From assembly GCA_900769145.1 (NCBI GenBank), contig CAAGFN010000061.1:1-32522 (forward strand): a stretch of 32,522 bases of DNA. Direction: 5' to 3'. A model generated the notes under the pieces. The model searched no databases and was not told the origin of the DNA. It was given only the letters and a program-made list of their open reading frames with translations. Below, in pieces: positions 24,259-31,122 of the stretch (position 1 is its first letter; the number at the start of each line of letters is the position of its first letter). The position numbers and the translations under genes were made by a program. The stretch comes from Rikenellaceae bacterium. Its GTDB lineage: Bacteria > Bacteroidota > Bacteroidia > Bacteroidales > UBA932.

Positions 24259-25542
24259 ATGGCTTTCAAACCGACAAATTACAAGCTGCTCAACGTAGCT
24301 ACGGGCAGGGTCTTCGAGGACGAAGGATGGACTTTGTCCGACCCTGAATCCGACTCACCGTCTTTGATACGGGCTGTATATGAAAAGTCCGGATTCGAAC
24401 CTGTTGAAGGCAGAAAAGGACTTTACAGATACGCCAACTGGCTTCCGATAAGGAAAACATTGAGGAACAGCCACGCTCCGGTAACATACAAGAGCAAGGG
24501 ACTGGCCAAAATGCTCGGAATGGACAATCTATACATCACCCTTTCCGGCTTCTGCCCGAAACTGGGTGCAAAGATGGAGACCTGCTCATTCAAGGAGACA
24601 GAGGCATTCTCCGTTTGTGCGAGACTTCCAAAGAAAAACAAGCGGATTCTTGTCGTCCAGTCAGCCGGAAATACCGCAAGAGCCTTTGCGAAAGTTTGCT
24701 CAGACAACAATATCCCCATCGTAATCTGCATTCCTAAGGACAATGTCGGAGACCTCTGGTTCACAAAGAAGCTCTCCTCCTGCGTCAAAGTCGTGGCAAC
24801 CCCTTCAGGTACAGATTATTACGATGCCATTGCACTTGGCGAGAAAATATGCATGAACCCACGCTACATGGCAGAGGGCGGTGCAAAGAACGTAGCAAGA
24901 CGTGACGGAATGGGAACCACTGTCCTCTCCGCAGTCGAGGCCATCGGGAGAATTCCTGATGCCTATTTCCAGGCAGTAGGAAGCGGTACCGGAGCCATCG
25001 CCGCATGGGAGAATGCTGAAAGGCTCGCAGCTGACGGAAGATTCGGCGAGAACAAGATGAGAATCTATGCCAGCCAGAACGCTCCGTTCACATTGATGTA
25101 TGATTCCTGGAAAGCCCACAGCAGAAGCCTCGTGCCTATTACTCCCGAGGAGTCCCGCAGGAAGGCCGAAGTGATTCTTGGAAAGGTTCTTTCAAACAGA
25201 AAACCGCCATACAGCATTGCAGGAGGCCTTTTCGATGTACTTGAGAAGTCCGGAGGAGATATGTTCAAGGTTACCAATGATGAAATTGTATATTGGGTAG
25301 TCCAGTACAACAATCTCGAAGGCTACGATATCTTCCCTGCGTCAGCCTGCGCTGTAGCCAGCCTCAAGCAGGCACTCGACGAAGGCCTGGTAAAAAGAGA
25401 CGAGAAAGTGATGCTCAATATCACCGGTGGCGGCCTTTTCAATGCCACCAAGAAGGGTTACGTACTCAAGGAGCCTGATCTCATCCTCAGCCCGGACCAG
25501 CCGGCCGAGGAAATCATAATGGCCGTGGATAAGTTGTTCTAG
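24259..25542 (+). CDS. Cysteate synthase (PLP fold-type II)
   Basis: The enzyme forms L-cysteate from O-phosphoserine and sulfite. The 427-residue product is threonine-synthase-like, with the PLP lysine K112 in CSFKETEA, the substrate/phosphate loop QSAGNTA (134-140) and the glycine loop GSGTGA (241-246). The N-terminal segment (NVATGRVFEDEGWTL) and AEGGAKNVARRDGMGTTVLS (205-224) fit the cysteate synthase group I remember from Bacteroidota better than true threonine synthase, which has SFKDR. Methanogens use cysteate for coenzyme M; in Bacteroidota it can feed capnine/sulfonolipid synthesis. The other sulfonolipid genes are not in the window. The open frame extends upstream into the antiporter gene, so the ATG at 24259 is taken. 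Threonine synthase is the main alternative. Confidence 0.82.
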   Translation: MAFKPTNYKLLNVATGRVFEDEGWTLSDPESDSPSLIRAVYEKSGFEPVEGRKGLYRYANWLPIRKTLRNSHAPVTYKSKGLAKMLGMDNLYITLSGFCPKLGAKMETCSFKETEAFSVCARLPKKNKRILVVQSAGNTARAFAKVCSDNNIPIVICIPKDNVGDLWFTKKLSSCVKVVATPSGTDYYDAIALGEKICMNPRYMAEGGAKNVARRDGMGTTVLSAVEAIGRIPDAYFQAVGSGTGAIAAWENAERLAADGRFGENKMRIYASQNAPFTLMYDSWKAHSRSLVPITPEESRRKAEVILGKVLSNRKPPYSIAGGLFDVLEKSGGDMFKVTNDEIVYWVVQYNNLEGYDIFPASACAVASLKQALDEGLVKRDEKVMLNITGGGLFNATKKGYVLKEPDLILSPDQPAEEIIMAVDKLF

Positions 25543-25559
25543 TAATATTGTCCTCACCA

Positions 25560-26471
25560 ATGCCGCTGAACATCACCCCTTCTGACACCTTGAATGTGGC
25601 CGATTCAGCCCGTGTTGCGATTGCCAACATGACAAATGAACTGTTCACCAACCCTGACCAGTTCTTCCAGGACCTCGTCCACGACGCAATATCATTCGCA
25701 TTGAAGGTAGTGGCTGCGCTGATAATCTATACCATCGGCGCATGGCTCATCAAGCGTGTCAAGGGAATGCTCAGGCGGATTTTCGAGAAACGGAATACCG
25801 AGGGCACACTGGCCACCTTTATAAACAGCCTCGTTTCCATAAGCCTGACGATTCTCCTCATACTGGTGACCATCGGCACATTGGGAGTCAACACGACCTC
25901 CCTGGCAGCCGTCCTGGCAGCCGGAGGAATGGCCATCGGTATGGCATTGAGCGGCACTGTCCAGAACTTTGCCGGCGGTATTATGATATTGATTTTCAAG
26001 CCTTTCAAAACAGGAGACTACATTGAAGCTTTAGGTTATTCCGGAAAGGTTTCTGAAGTCAATATCGTAAGCACTAAACTCAGGACATTCGACAACAAAA
26101 CCATAGTGCTCCCAAACGGAGCCCTGTCAAACGGGAATATCCAGAACTTCTTCGAGCACGATATCAACCGCCTCGAATGGCTGGTATCCCTGGAATATGG
26201 GGCTGACAATGAGAAGGCCAAGGAGGTAATGACTGCCATCCTGAAGAACGATTCGAGAATACTGGACTCCTCGACACCCGGTGCGGCAGACCCTTTCGTA
26301 GGTCTCAACTCATTGAAGGACAGTTGTGTAGAATATACAATGAAGGCCTGGGTCAAGACATCGGACTACTGGGATGTAAAATATGACATCAACGAGAAAA
26401 TATACACAACGCTTCCTGGAAATGGGCTGAATTTCCCGTTCCCGCAGCTGGATGTACATATAAAGAAATAG
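25560..26471 (+). CDS. Small-conductance mechanosensitive channel, MscS family
   Basis: It opens on membrane stretch to release solutes during osmotic downshock. The 303-residue product has an amphipathic N-terminus, helices at about 45-66 and 85-108, and the pore-lining TM3 (about 112-145) with the glycine/alanine pattern AGGMAIGMALSGTVQNFAGG, followed by FKPFKTGDYIE and the beta domain (VLPNGALSNGNIQNF). Length and order fit the E. coli MscS type (286 residues). An in-frame TTG at 25548 would add MSSP; the ATG is preferred. It begins 17 bases after cysteate synthase and ends in the terminator stem, so it is the last gene of that transcript. Confidence 0.94.
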   Translation: MPLNITPSDTLNVADSARVAIANMTNELFTNPDQFFQDLVHDAISFALKVVAALIIYTIGAWLIKRVKGMLRRIFEKRNTEGTLATFINSLVSISLTILLILVTIGTLGVNTTSLAAVLAAGGMAIGMALSGTVQNFAGGIMILIFKPFKTGDYIEALGYSGKVSEVNIVSTKLRTFDNKTIVLPNGALSNGNIQNFFEHDINRLEWLVSLEYGADNEKAKEVMTAILKNDSRILDSSTPGAADPFVGLNSLKDSCVEYTMKAWVKTSDYWDVKYDINEKIYTTLPGNGLNFPFPQLDVHIKK

Positions 26472-26508
26472 AAGAAAACCGGCCTTTCAGGGGTCGGTTT
26501 TCTTCTAT
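26468..26508. terminator. Bidirectional terminator between mscS and the acyltransferase gene
   Basis: Arms 26468-26481 and 26495-26508 pair perfectly over 14 bp (outer part AGAAGAAAACCG with CGGTTTTCTTCT) around a 13-base loop that can add two G-C pairs. The TTTTCTTCT tail arises on both strands, so it can end transcription of both convergent genes. The left arm includes the mscS stop codon. Confidence 0.85.
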
Positions 26509-26520
26509 CTACATTGTCCT

Positions 26521-27681
26521 TTAAGCCTTGGAAGCGGCCAATTTTTCCTTTTCCGCAACCGGATTGCTGTAAATCCTCAGCAGGATATCCCTCAGGTCTG
26601 ACCTGTTGAGAGACTTCTCCACTTTGTCAAGCTGCTGCTCAATGTAGGAGGTGAAAACCTCCACATCTGCCGGAGTGTAGAGCCGGCTGTACTTGTAACT
26701 GTGGTTGACCATGTCGTAGGCCATGTAATTGGTCTTCCATAACTTGTAGCCCTCTATGACACGGATATCCACAGCATGCCTGATGGCCTGGTACCTGTCA
26801 TTCTTGGTGCAGCAGGATGCCTCCTGGATCTCCTCGTGAGTAAGAGGCTCGCCAATATTGAGGTGAATATTGCCCTTCTGCTGCTGGATGCCGGTCACAA
26901 TGCTGATAAGATCCTCCTTCGGTGCCTTCACATATTTCTGCGTACGGGAAATAAGCTGCTCCCGCGCCTTCATGATGTCGCAAGGCTCATACTCGTAGGA
27001 AATACTTAGCGGCACAATGTTCAATTCCTCGAAATTGGAGGTGAAATCCTTGGTTCCGCTCATATCCAGCATCTTGAGGAGTCCCTGCTCGGTAGTATCG
27101 ATACCGTTCTTGGTACGTCCCTCCCTCTGGGCAATCCAAATGGAACTCTTTCCGCTTGTAATACAGGTCCTTATATACTTTGAAAGGAGCTGCGAGGAGA
27201 GATAGAGACTTCTGGCATTGATGCCCCTGATGACCTTGATCATCCTGTTGGAGCGGATAAGAGCCTCTACATAAGGATTCGAGAGAAGATTGCTTCCCAC
27301 AGCGATTTCAGTGGTCTGCAAGCCATTCTGGTAGAGCACTACCTGAGTAATTGCCGGGTCCAGGATTATGTCCCTGTGATTGGAAAGAGCCAGGAAACGG
27401 CCGTTTATCTTCTTGAAATTGGCTATACCGTCATAGGAGAAATTGTGGGCCGTATGGTCCAGAACCCAAGTCACAGCCCGTGCCATCACAAGGGTCTGGA
27501 ACTCGTCAATACTCTTTATGCTCTTCAGGACATTCTTTAGATAATCTTCCTTCTCATTCGGGAAGAGTGCCTTTGACACCTCGGTGACTGCAGGGTGCTC
27601 GGCCAGTTTTCCCAATGCGACAACAGCTTCCTCATCGGAATATGGGCTGATGCTGTCGAATTCATTCCAATCTTCGTTCAT
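26521..27681 (-). CDS. PlsC-like glycerolipid acyltransferase
   Basis: A 386-residue acyltransferase of the 1-acylglycerol-3-phosphate type, probably acting at the inner face of the cytoplasmic membrane. The catalytic block is SNHRDIILD at 100-108, motif III is QREGRTKNG (185-193) and motif IV is IVPLSISYEYEP (222-233). The histidine and aspartate (H102, D108) are five residues apart instead of the usual four (HX4D), although D104 is also available. About 90 residues precede the catalytic block and a charged C-terminal extension follows it, making the protein longer than standard PlsC (about 245). The substrate is unknown; phospholipid, aminolipid or other lipid acylation are possible. It has its own full-consensus promoter. 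Confidence 0.82.
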   Translation of the reverse strand: MNEDWNEFDSISPYSDEEAVVALGKLAEHPAVTEVSKALFPNEKEDYLKNVLKSIKSIDEFQTLVMARAVTWVLDHTAHNFSYDGIANFKKINGRFLALSNHRDIILDPAITQVVLYQNGLQTTEIAVGSNLLSNPYVEALIRSNRMIKVIRGINARSLYLSSQLLSKYIRTCITSGKSSIWIAQREGRTKNGIDTTEQGLLKMLDMSGTKDFTSNFEELNIVPLSISYEYEPCDIMKAREQLISRTQKYVKAPKEDLISIVTGIQQQKGNIHLNIGEPLTHEEIQEASCCTKNDRYQAIRHAVDIRVIEGYKLWKTNYMAYDMVNHSYKYSRLYTPADVEVFTSYIEQQLDKVEKSLNRSDLRDILLRIYSNPVAEKEKLAASKA

Positions 27682-27729
27682 AACAATAGAATCAGTTTTG
27701 GTTTCAGTAGATTATTGGCACGTCAGCAT

Positions 27730-27747
27730 ACAAAACTGCTGTTTTGT
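27730..27747. repeat. Hairpin between queA and the acyltransferase gene
   Basis: ACAAAAC-TGCT-GTTTTGT is a perfect 7-bp hairpin in the predicted leader of the acyltransferase mRNA. No T-run follows on either strand, so it is not a classical terminator for queA. Confidence 0.45.
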
Positions 27748-27760
27748 GCATAATCATTCA

Positions 27761-27792
27761 CAAATCTAACAAAAAAGTGGAAAATGTCCAAA
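27761..27792 (-). promoter_or_regulatory. Acyltransferase promoter, TTTG-N20-TAGATTTG
   Basis: On the minus strand, TTTG (27792-27789) and TAGATTTG (27768-27761) are separated by exactly 20 bases, a full consensus match. It starts 9 bases beyond the queA stop, so the acyltransferase has its own promoter with a leader of about 73 bases. Confidence 0.78.
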
Positions 27793-27800
27793 TTATCGCT

Positions 27801-29030
27801 TCATTTTCCAGAATTCCCAACTCTGGTAAGCAAAGAACTGTCCCCGTAACTGAGGAAACGGAAGCCGTTTTCAAGTGCATAATCATAGACACGACGCCAA
27901 TCTCCGCCCAGAAATGCGGATACAAGAAGTATCAAGGTGCTTTCCGGCTGATGGAAATTGGTGACGAGATAATCCACAAAGCGGAAACGGAATCCCGGGA
28001 CAATAATAATGCGCGTACCGGTTTTCAATTCATCAAGTCCCTGTGAATCAAGATATTGAATCAATGCATCAAGCGCTTCTTCTGTAGTATGTGCATATTC
28101 TCTATTATATGGAGCCCACTGCTCGACATCATAAGGGTGTCCATTTTCTATGCAGGACACACCGGCATAGTAGAGCGATTCCAATGTCCGGACCGAAGTA
28201 GTCCCCACGGCAATAACCTTCTTGCCAGAATGCCTCAATTTCCGGAGCAGGTCAATGCTGACCGCAAACGGCTCCCTGTGCATAGGATGCCTGGCCACCT
28301 CGGACTCTTTGACCGGAAGAAAAGTGCCGGCCCCGACGTGGAGACAAACCGTATCAGTCTCAATTCCTCGTGCCTTAATCCGGGAAAGCACATCTTCGGT
28401 GAAATGCAGGCCTGCGGTTGGAGCCGCCACAGAGCCCCGCAATCTGGCATATAAGGTCTGGTACCGTTCTGCATCAATGGATTCGCTATCCCTGTTGAGA
28501 TAAGGAGGAATAGGGATGGTTCCGCATATCTCAAGTACCCTGGAGAACGGAAGACCGCCTTTCCAGCCGAATCTGACCACACCTGTCTGTCCGTCACGGG
28601 ACACAAGCTCCGCCTTCAAGTCCAGTCCTTCAGCCTCTTCCGGGGCGTTTTCAGGCAAATAGAGGGAAATAATGTCATTCTTCCACTTTTTCGCATTGCC
28701 TATTACGCATTTCCAGTCACATTGGGACGTAGCGGCGAATGAAAGATTGTACTCTGCAGGATCTTCCGGCTGCAGGCAGAAAATTTCAATCCTGGCGCCC
28801 GTATCGCGCACAAAATGCAGCCTGGCAGGGACAACCTTGGTGTCATTGAAAATCATCAATGCTCCGTCAGGAAGCAAGTCAGGGATTTCCCTGAAGATAT
28901 GGCGTGAAATTCCGCCATTCTCGTCATAATGGAGCAAATATGATGAATCCCTCTCCGCCAGAGGATACTTGGCAATTCTTTCATCCGGAAGAGGATAGTT
29001 GTAGTCTTCGATTCTTATGTCCGGTATCAT
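27801..29030 (-). CDS. queA: S-adenosylmethionine:tRNA ribosyltransferase-isomerase QueA
   Basis: QueA adds the ribosyl part of S-adenosylmethionine to preQ1 in tRNA, giving epoxyqueuosine. The 409-residue product has the family hallmarks: PLPDERIAKYPL at 13-24, FNDTKVVPAR at 61-70, APTAGLHFT at 203-211, HVGAGTF at 231-237 and, near the C-terminus, TNFHQPES. It is somewhat longer than E. coli QueA (356), as in many Bacteroidota. The open frame continues upstream to 29084, but that would run through the promoter box, so the ATG at 29030, with a leader of about 17 bases, is chosen. Confidence 0.96.
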   Translation of the reverse strand: MIPDIRIEDYNYPLPDERIAKYPLAERDSSYLLHYDENGGISRHIFREIPDLLPDGALMIFNDTKVVPARLHFVRDTGARIEIFCLQPEDPAEYNLSFAATSQCDWKCVIGNAKKWKNDIISLYLPENAPEEAEGLDLKAELVSRDGQTGVVRFGWKGGLPFSRVLEICGTIPIPPYLNRDSESIDAERYQTLYARLRGSVAAPTAGLHFTEDVLSRIKARGIETDTVCLHVGAGTFLPVKESEVARHPMHREPFAVSIDLLRKLRHSGKKVIAVGTTSVRTLESLYYAGVSCIENGHPYDVEQWAPYNREYAHTTEEALDALIQYLDSQGLDELKTGTRIIIVPGFRFRFVDYLVTNFHQPESTLILLVSAFLGGDWRRVYDYALENGFRFLSYGDSSLLTRVGNSGK

Positions 29031-29053
29031 CGTTTGAGATTGTAAAATTTTCA

Positions 29054-29085
29054 CAAAAATACACAAATGCAGCAGGATTCGCAAA
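29054..29085 (-). promoter_or_regulatory. queA promoter, TTTG-N20-TATTTTTG
   Basis: The minus strand reads TTTG (29085-29082), 20 bases, then TATTTTTG (29061-29054): a full match. Transcription would begin near 29047, 17 bases before the queA ATG, which rules out the upstream in-frame start. Confidence 0.8.
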
Positions 29086-29141
29086 TCTCGCAGATTTTAC
29101 ATTAGTTAATCGCAAGCATTGACAAAGTTTACATCTTTATC

Positions 29142-29149
29142 TACATTTG
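29142..29149 (+). promoter_or_regulatory. Orphan -7 box TACATTTG
   Basis: TACATTTG with ATTG 20 bases upstream (one mismatch in TTTG). It points into the intergenic region and lies about 380 bases before the regulator ATG, so it may be a distal promoter, start a small RNA, or be chance. Confidence 0.3.
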
Positions 29150-29263
29150 TTTATTTTACAAAAATCAATAGTCGAATTTAATAATATTTGTAAATACGTA
29201 ATAATGTAAAATAAGGAAATTTTATAATTAATATTGTATTTGTATAAGTCATTGTAAATCTGC

Positions 29264-29287
29264 ACTTTATATTATATCACATAAAGT
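29264..29287. promoter_or_regulatory. Inverted repeat, possible operator
   Basis: ACTTTAT and ATAAAGT form a perfect 7-bp inverted repeat with a 10-base spacer, about one DNA turn between half-site centres plus a few bases. Its position upstream of an XRE-type regulator gene makes autoregulation possible; there is no other evidence. Confidence 0.3.
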
Positions 29288-29440
29288 AAAAATCTTCTTC
29301 CTGCAAGTAAATTTTGGGGATTTCAGCCGAAATGCTTAATATTTCCTTGTAGTTATCATAATTAAATAGGTAATAATCATTAGTTTAGCTCACATTTTAT
29401 AAATAATCACTTCAATATGTTGATTCGTTTCACCCTTGTA

Positions 29441-29448
29441 TATCTTTG
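29441..29448 (+). promoter_or_regulatory. Second candidate regulator promoter, TATCTTTG
   Basis: TATCTTTG matches TAnnTTTG, about 80 bases upstream of the regulator ATG; the -33 region is weak. It may be an alternative start for the same gene. Confidence 0.35.
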
Positions 29449-29478
29449 TTAATTCACTTTTGTAACACAAAAATTCAT

Positions 29479-29509
29479 TTTGAATTTACAAATAATTCCA
29501 CTACATTTG
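29479..29509 (+). promoter_or_regulatory. XRE regulator promoter, TTTG-N19-TACATTTG
   Basis: TTTG (29479-29482) and TACATTTG (29502-29509) are 19 bases apart, a full consensus match. The transcript would start near 29516, so the in-frame ATG at 29518 would be nearly leaderless and the ATG at 29530 is the better start. TTTACA and TGTAAA copies lie inside and right after the promoter. Confidence 0.75.
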
Positions 29510-29529
29510 TAAAACCAATGTTTAGAAAT

Positions 29530-29994
29530 ATGAATAACAGGTTAGAGCAATTTCTGGCAGCAGAGAATATCTCCCGCTCGCAGTTCGCAGACACCATCAA
29601 TGTCGCAAGGGCAAGCGTCTCCCACATCCTGGCCGGCAGGAACAAACCGGGTTGGGATTTCATCACCAGCATGATGAAACACTACCCCAACTTGAACATT
29701 GAATGGCTTCTCAACGGAACGGGCAAAATGTACAAGTCCGCAACTCCTGCCAGAGTCGAACAGGACGATGACATACCGGATGATCTTTTCTCCGGCGGGC
29801 CGGCAGCTCCCGAAAGGCAGGCCCCACCGCATCGTGAAGAAAAAAATCGCGATACTCTCCCCGAATCTTCAGAAATAGCGCGCCCACAAGAGGGAAAAAC
29901 CCCGGTCTCCCCTCTTCAAGTCATTGATAATCAGCGGAAAATATCGAAAATCGTAGTGTTCTACGATGACAATACTTTTATTGAAATAAAGTAA
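29530..29994 (+). CDS. XRE-family helix-turn-helix regulator with disordered linker and conserved tail
   Basis: The 154-residue product has an N-terminal helix-turn-helix (about 4-62): helix LEQFLAAENI, then SRSQFADTINVARASVSHILAGRNKPG with the usual recognition-helix pattern, and NLNIEWLLNGTGKMY, common at the end of this domain in Bacteroidota. Residues about 70-133 are proline- and charge-rich and probably disordered. The last 18 residues (KISKIVVFYDDNTFIEIK) form a predicted beta hairpin that may mediate dimerisation or ligand sensing. It resembles phage-CI-like regulators but lacks a peptidase domain with the catalytic serine/lysine, so SOS-type self-cleavage is unlikely. The target is unknown. 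Alternative in-frame starts lie at 29446 and 29518. Confidence 0.8.
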   Translation: MNNRLEQFLAAENISRSQFADTINVARASVSHILAGRNKPGWDFITSMMKHYPNLNIEWLLNGTGKMYKSATPARVEQDDDIPDDLFSGGPAAPERQAPPHREEKNRDTLPESSEIARPQEGKTPVSPLQVIDNQRKISKIVVFYDDNTFIEIK

Positions 29995-30034
29995 ATCTCC
30001 CGCTGCCTGTCTTGCCTTGTAGTCGAAAATGGAT

Positions 30035-30042
30035 TATCTTTG
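30035..30042 (+). promoter_or_regulatory. pyrD promoter, -7 box TATCTTTG
   Basis: TATCTTTG matches TAnnTTTG, with CTTG exactly 20 bases upstream (30011-30014, one mismatch). It overlaps the in-frame TTG at 30040, so that cannot be the pyrD start. The box probably serves both pyrD and cinA. Confidence 0.65.
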
Positions 30043-30075
30043 CAATGCAAATTGGTAATTCATAATCAACAGGAA

Positions 30076-31122
30076 ATGTACCGTACAATCATCCGCCCGC
30101 TGCTCTTCAAACTCAATCCGGAGACAGCCCACCTATTCATCCTGAGGAGCCTTAAACTCGTTTCAGGCATCCCATTATTCAGAAAAATGGTCCGCCTGAT
30201 ATTCAAACGCTCGCATCCGTCATTGGAACGGGTGGTTTTCGGAATGAAATTTCCGGGGCCTGTAGGCCTCGCCGGTGGCCTGGACAAGAACGGGGAATGC
30301 TATAACGAGCTGAGTGACTTCGGTTTCTCCTTTGTTGAAATAGGCTCCCTCACGGCCAAACCGCAGGATGGCAATCCGAAACCGAGGGTTTTCAGGGTTG
30401 TTGAGGACAATGCCATCATCAACAGGATGGGAATCAATAATCTGGGGGTCTCCAATGCCGTCAGGAACCTCGTCAGGGAGCGTCCTGAAGTGATTGTAGT
30501 AGGTAATATAGCCCCAAACTCATCTTCCCACGGCGAACAAGTCGCTGAAGATTATGCCACGGCATTCTCCGTCCTCTATGACCACGTCGATATGTTCGTC
30601 ATAAACATATCCTGCCCCAATGTAGAAGGCCTCACTAGCCTCCAGGACGTTTCCAGCCTATCCGACATAATGGACAACCTCCTGAATATGCGGACCGGCT
30701 TCGACATATACAAGCCTGTATTGCTGAAACTGTCGCCGGATCTCTCTCATACACAGATAGATGAGCTTATTGAATACTCCCTTGTGTCAGGCATTGACGG
30801 CATTGTGGCCGGCAATACTACCCGAAGCCGGGACGGACTCAGCATCAGCCAGGAACGGATTGCAGAAATCGGAAAAGGCGGAATGTCAGGGGCCCCTCTC
30901 TACCGCAAGAACCTGGAAATGGTCAGATACATCCGCGAAAAGAGCTGCGGAAGGCTGCCGATAATCGGTGCAGGTGGCATAATGACCCCCCGGCAGGCAC
31001 AGGAAATGCTGGACGCAGGAGCCTCACTCATAGAGATTTACACCGGTTTCATCTACAATGGGCCGGGCTACGTTGAAAAAATACTACGCTATCTCGAAAA
31101 AAACATTACAAACAAACAATGA
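30076..31122 (+). CDS. pyrD: Dihydroorotate dehydrogenase (class 2-like)
   Basis: It oxidises dihydroorotate to orotate in pyrimidine synthesis. The 348-residue FMN-barrel protein has the N-terminal membrane-association helices of class 2 quinone-linked enzymes (YRTIIRPLLFKLNPETAH), GLAGGLDKNGE at about 65-75, NRMGINNLG at 116-124, the active-site loop INISCPN with C180, KLSPDLS and the FMN-phosphate motif IGAGGIMT. The catalytic base is C180, whereas E. coli class 2 PyrD has serine there and class 1 enzymes have cysteine. AGGAA precedes the ATG at 30076; an upstream in-frame TTG is inside the promoter. The last four bases overlap the cinA start (ATGA), so the two genes are translationally coupled. 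Confidence 0.93.
   Translation: MYRTIIRPLLFKLNPETAHLFILRSLKLVSGIPLFRKMVRLIFKRSHPSLERVVFGMKFPGPVGLAGGLDKNGECYNELSDFGFSFVEIGSLTAKPQDGNPKPRVFRVVEDNAIINRMGINNLGVSNAVRNLVRERPEVIVVGNIAPNSSSHGEQVAEDYATAFSVLYDHVDMFVINISCPNVEGLTSLQDVSSLSDIMDNLLNMRTGFDIYKPVLLKLSPDLSHTQIDELIEYSLVSGIDGIVAGNTTRSRDGLSISQERIAEIGKGGMSGAPLYRKNLEMVRYIREKSCGRLPIIGAGGIMTPRQAQEMLDAGASLIEIYTGFIYNGPGYVEKILRYLEKNITNKQ

Larger units (their letters stand above)
29031..29529. other. AT-rich divergent intergenic region between queA and the XRE regulator
   Basis: About 500 bases, strongly A+T rich, with no gene I can support. It contains the queA promoter, the regulator promoter, two further TAnnTTTG boxes on the plus strand (29142 and 29441), a 7-bp inverted repeat ACTTTAT/ATAAAGT (29264-29287) and eight copies of TTTACA or TGTAAA. 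A small RNA could start from the inner boxes, but I see no terminator-like hairpin to end one. Confidence 0.6.

Noticed and set aside
29031..29084. 18-residue upstream extension of queA
   Set aside because: It covers the -7 box and the predicted transcription start; the family starts at the downstream methionine.
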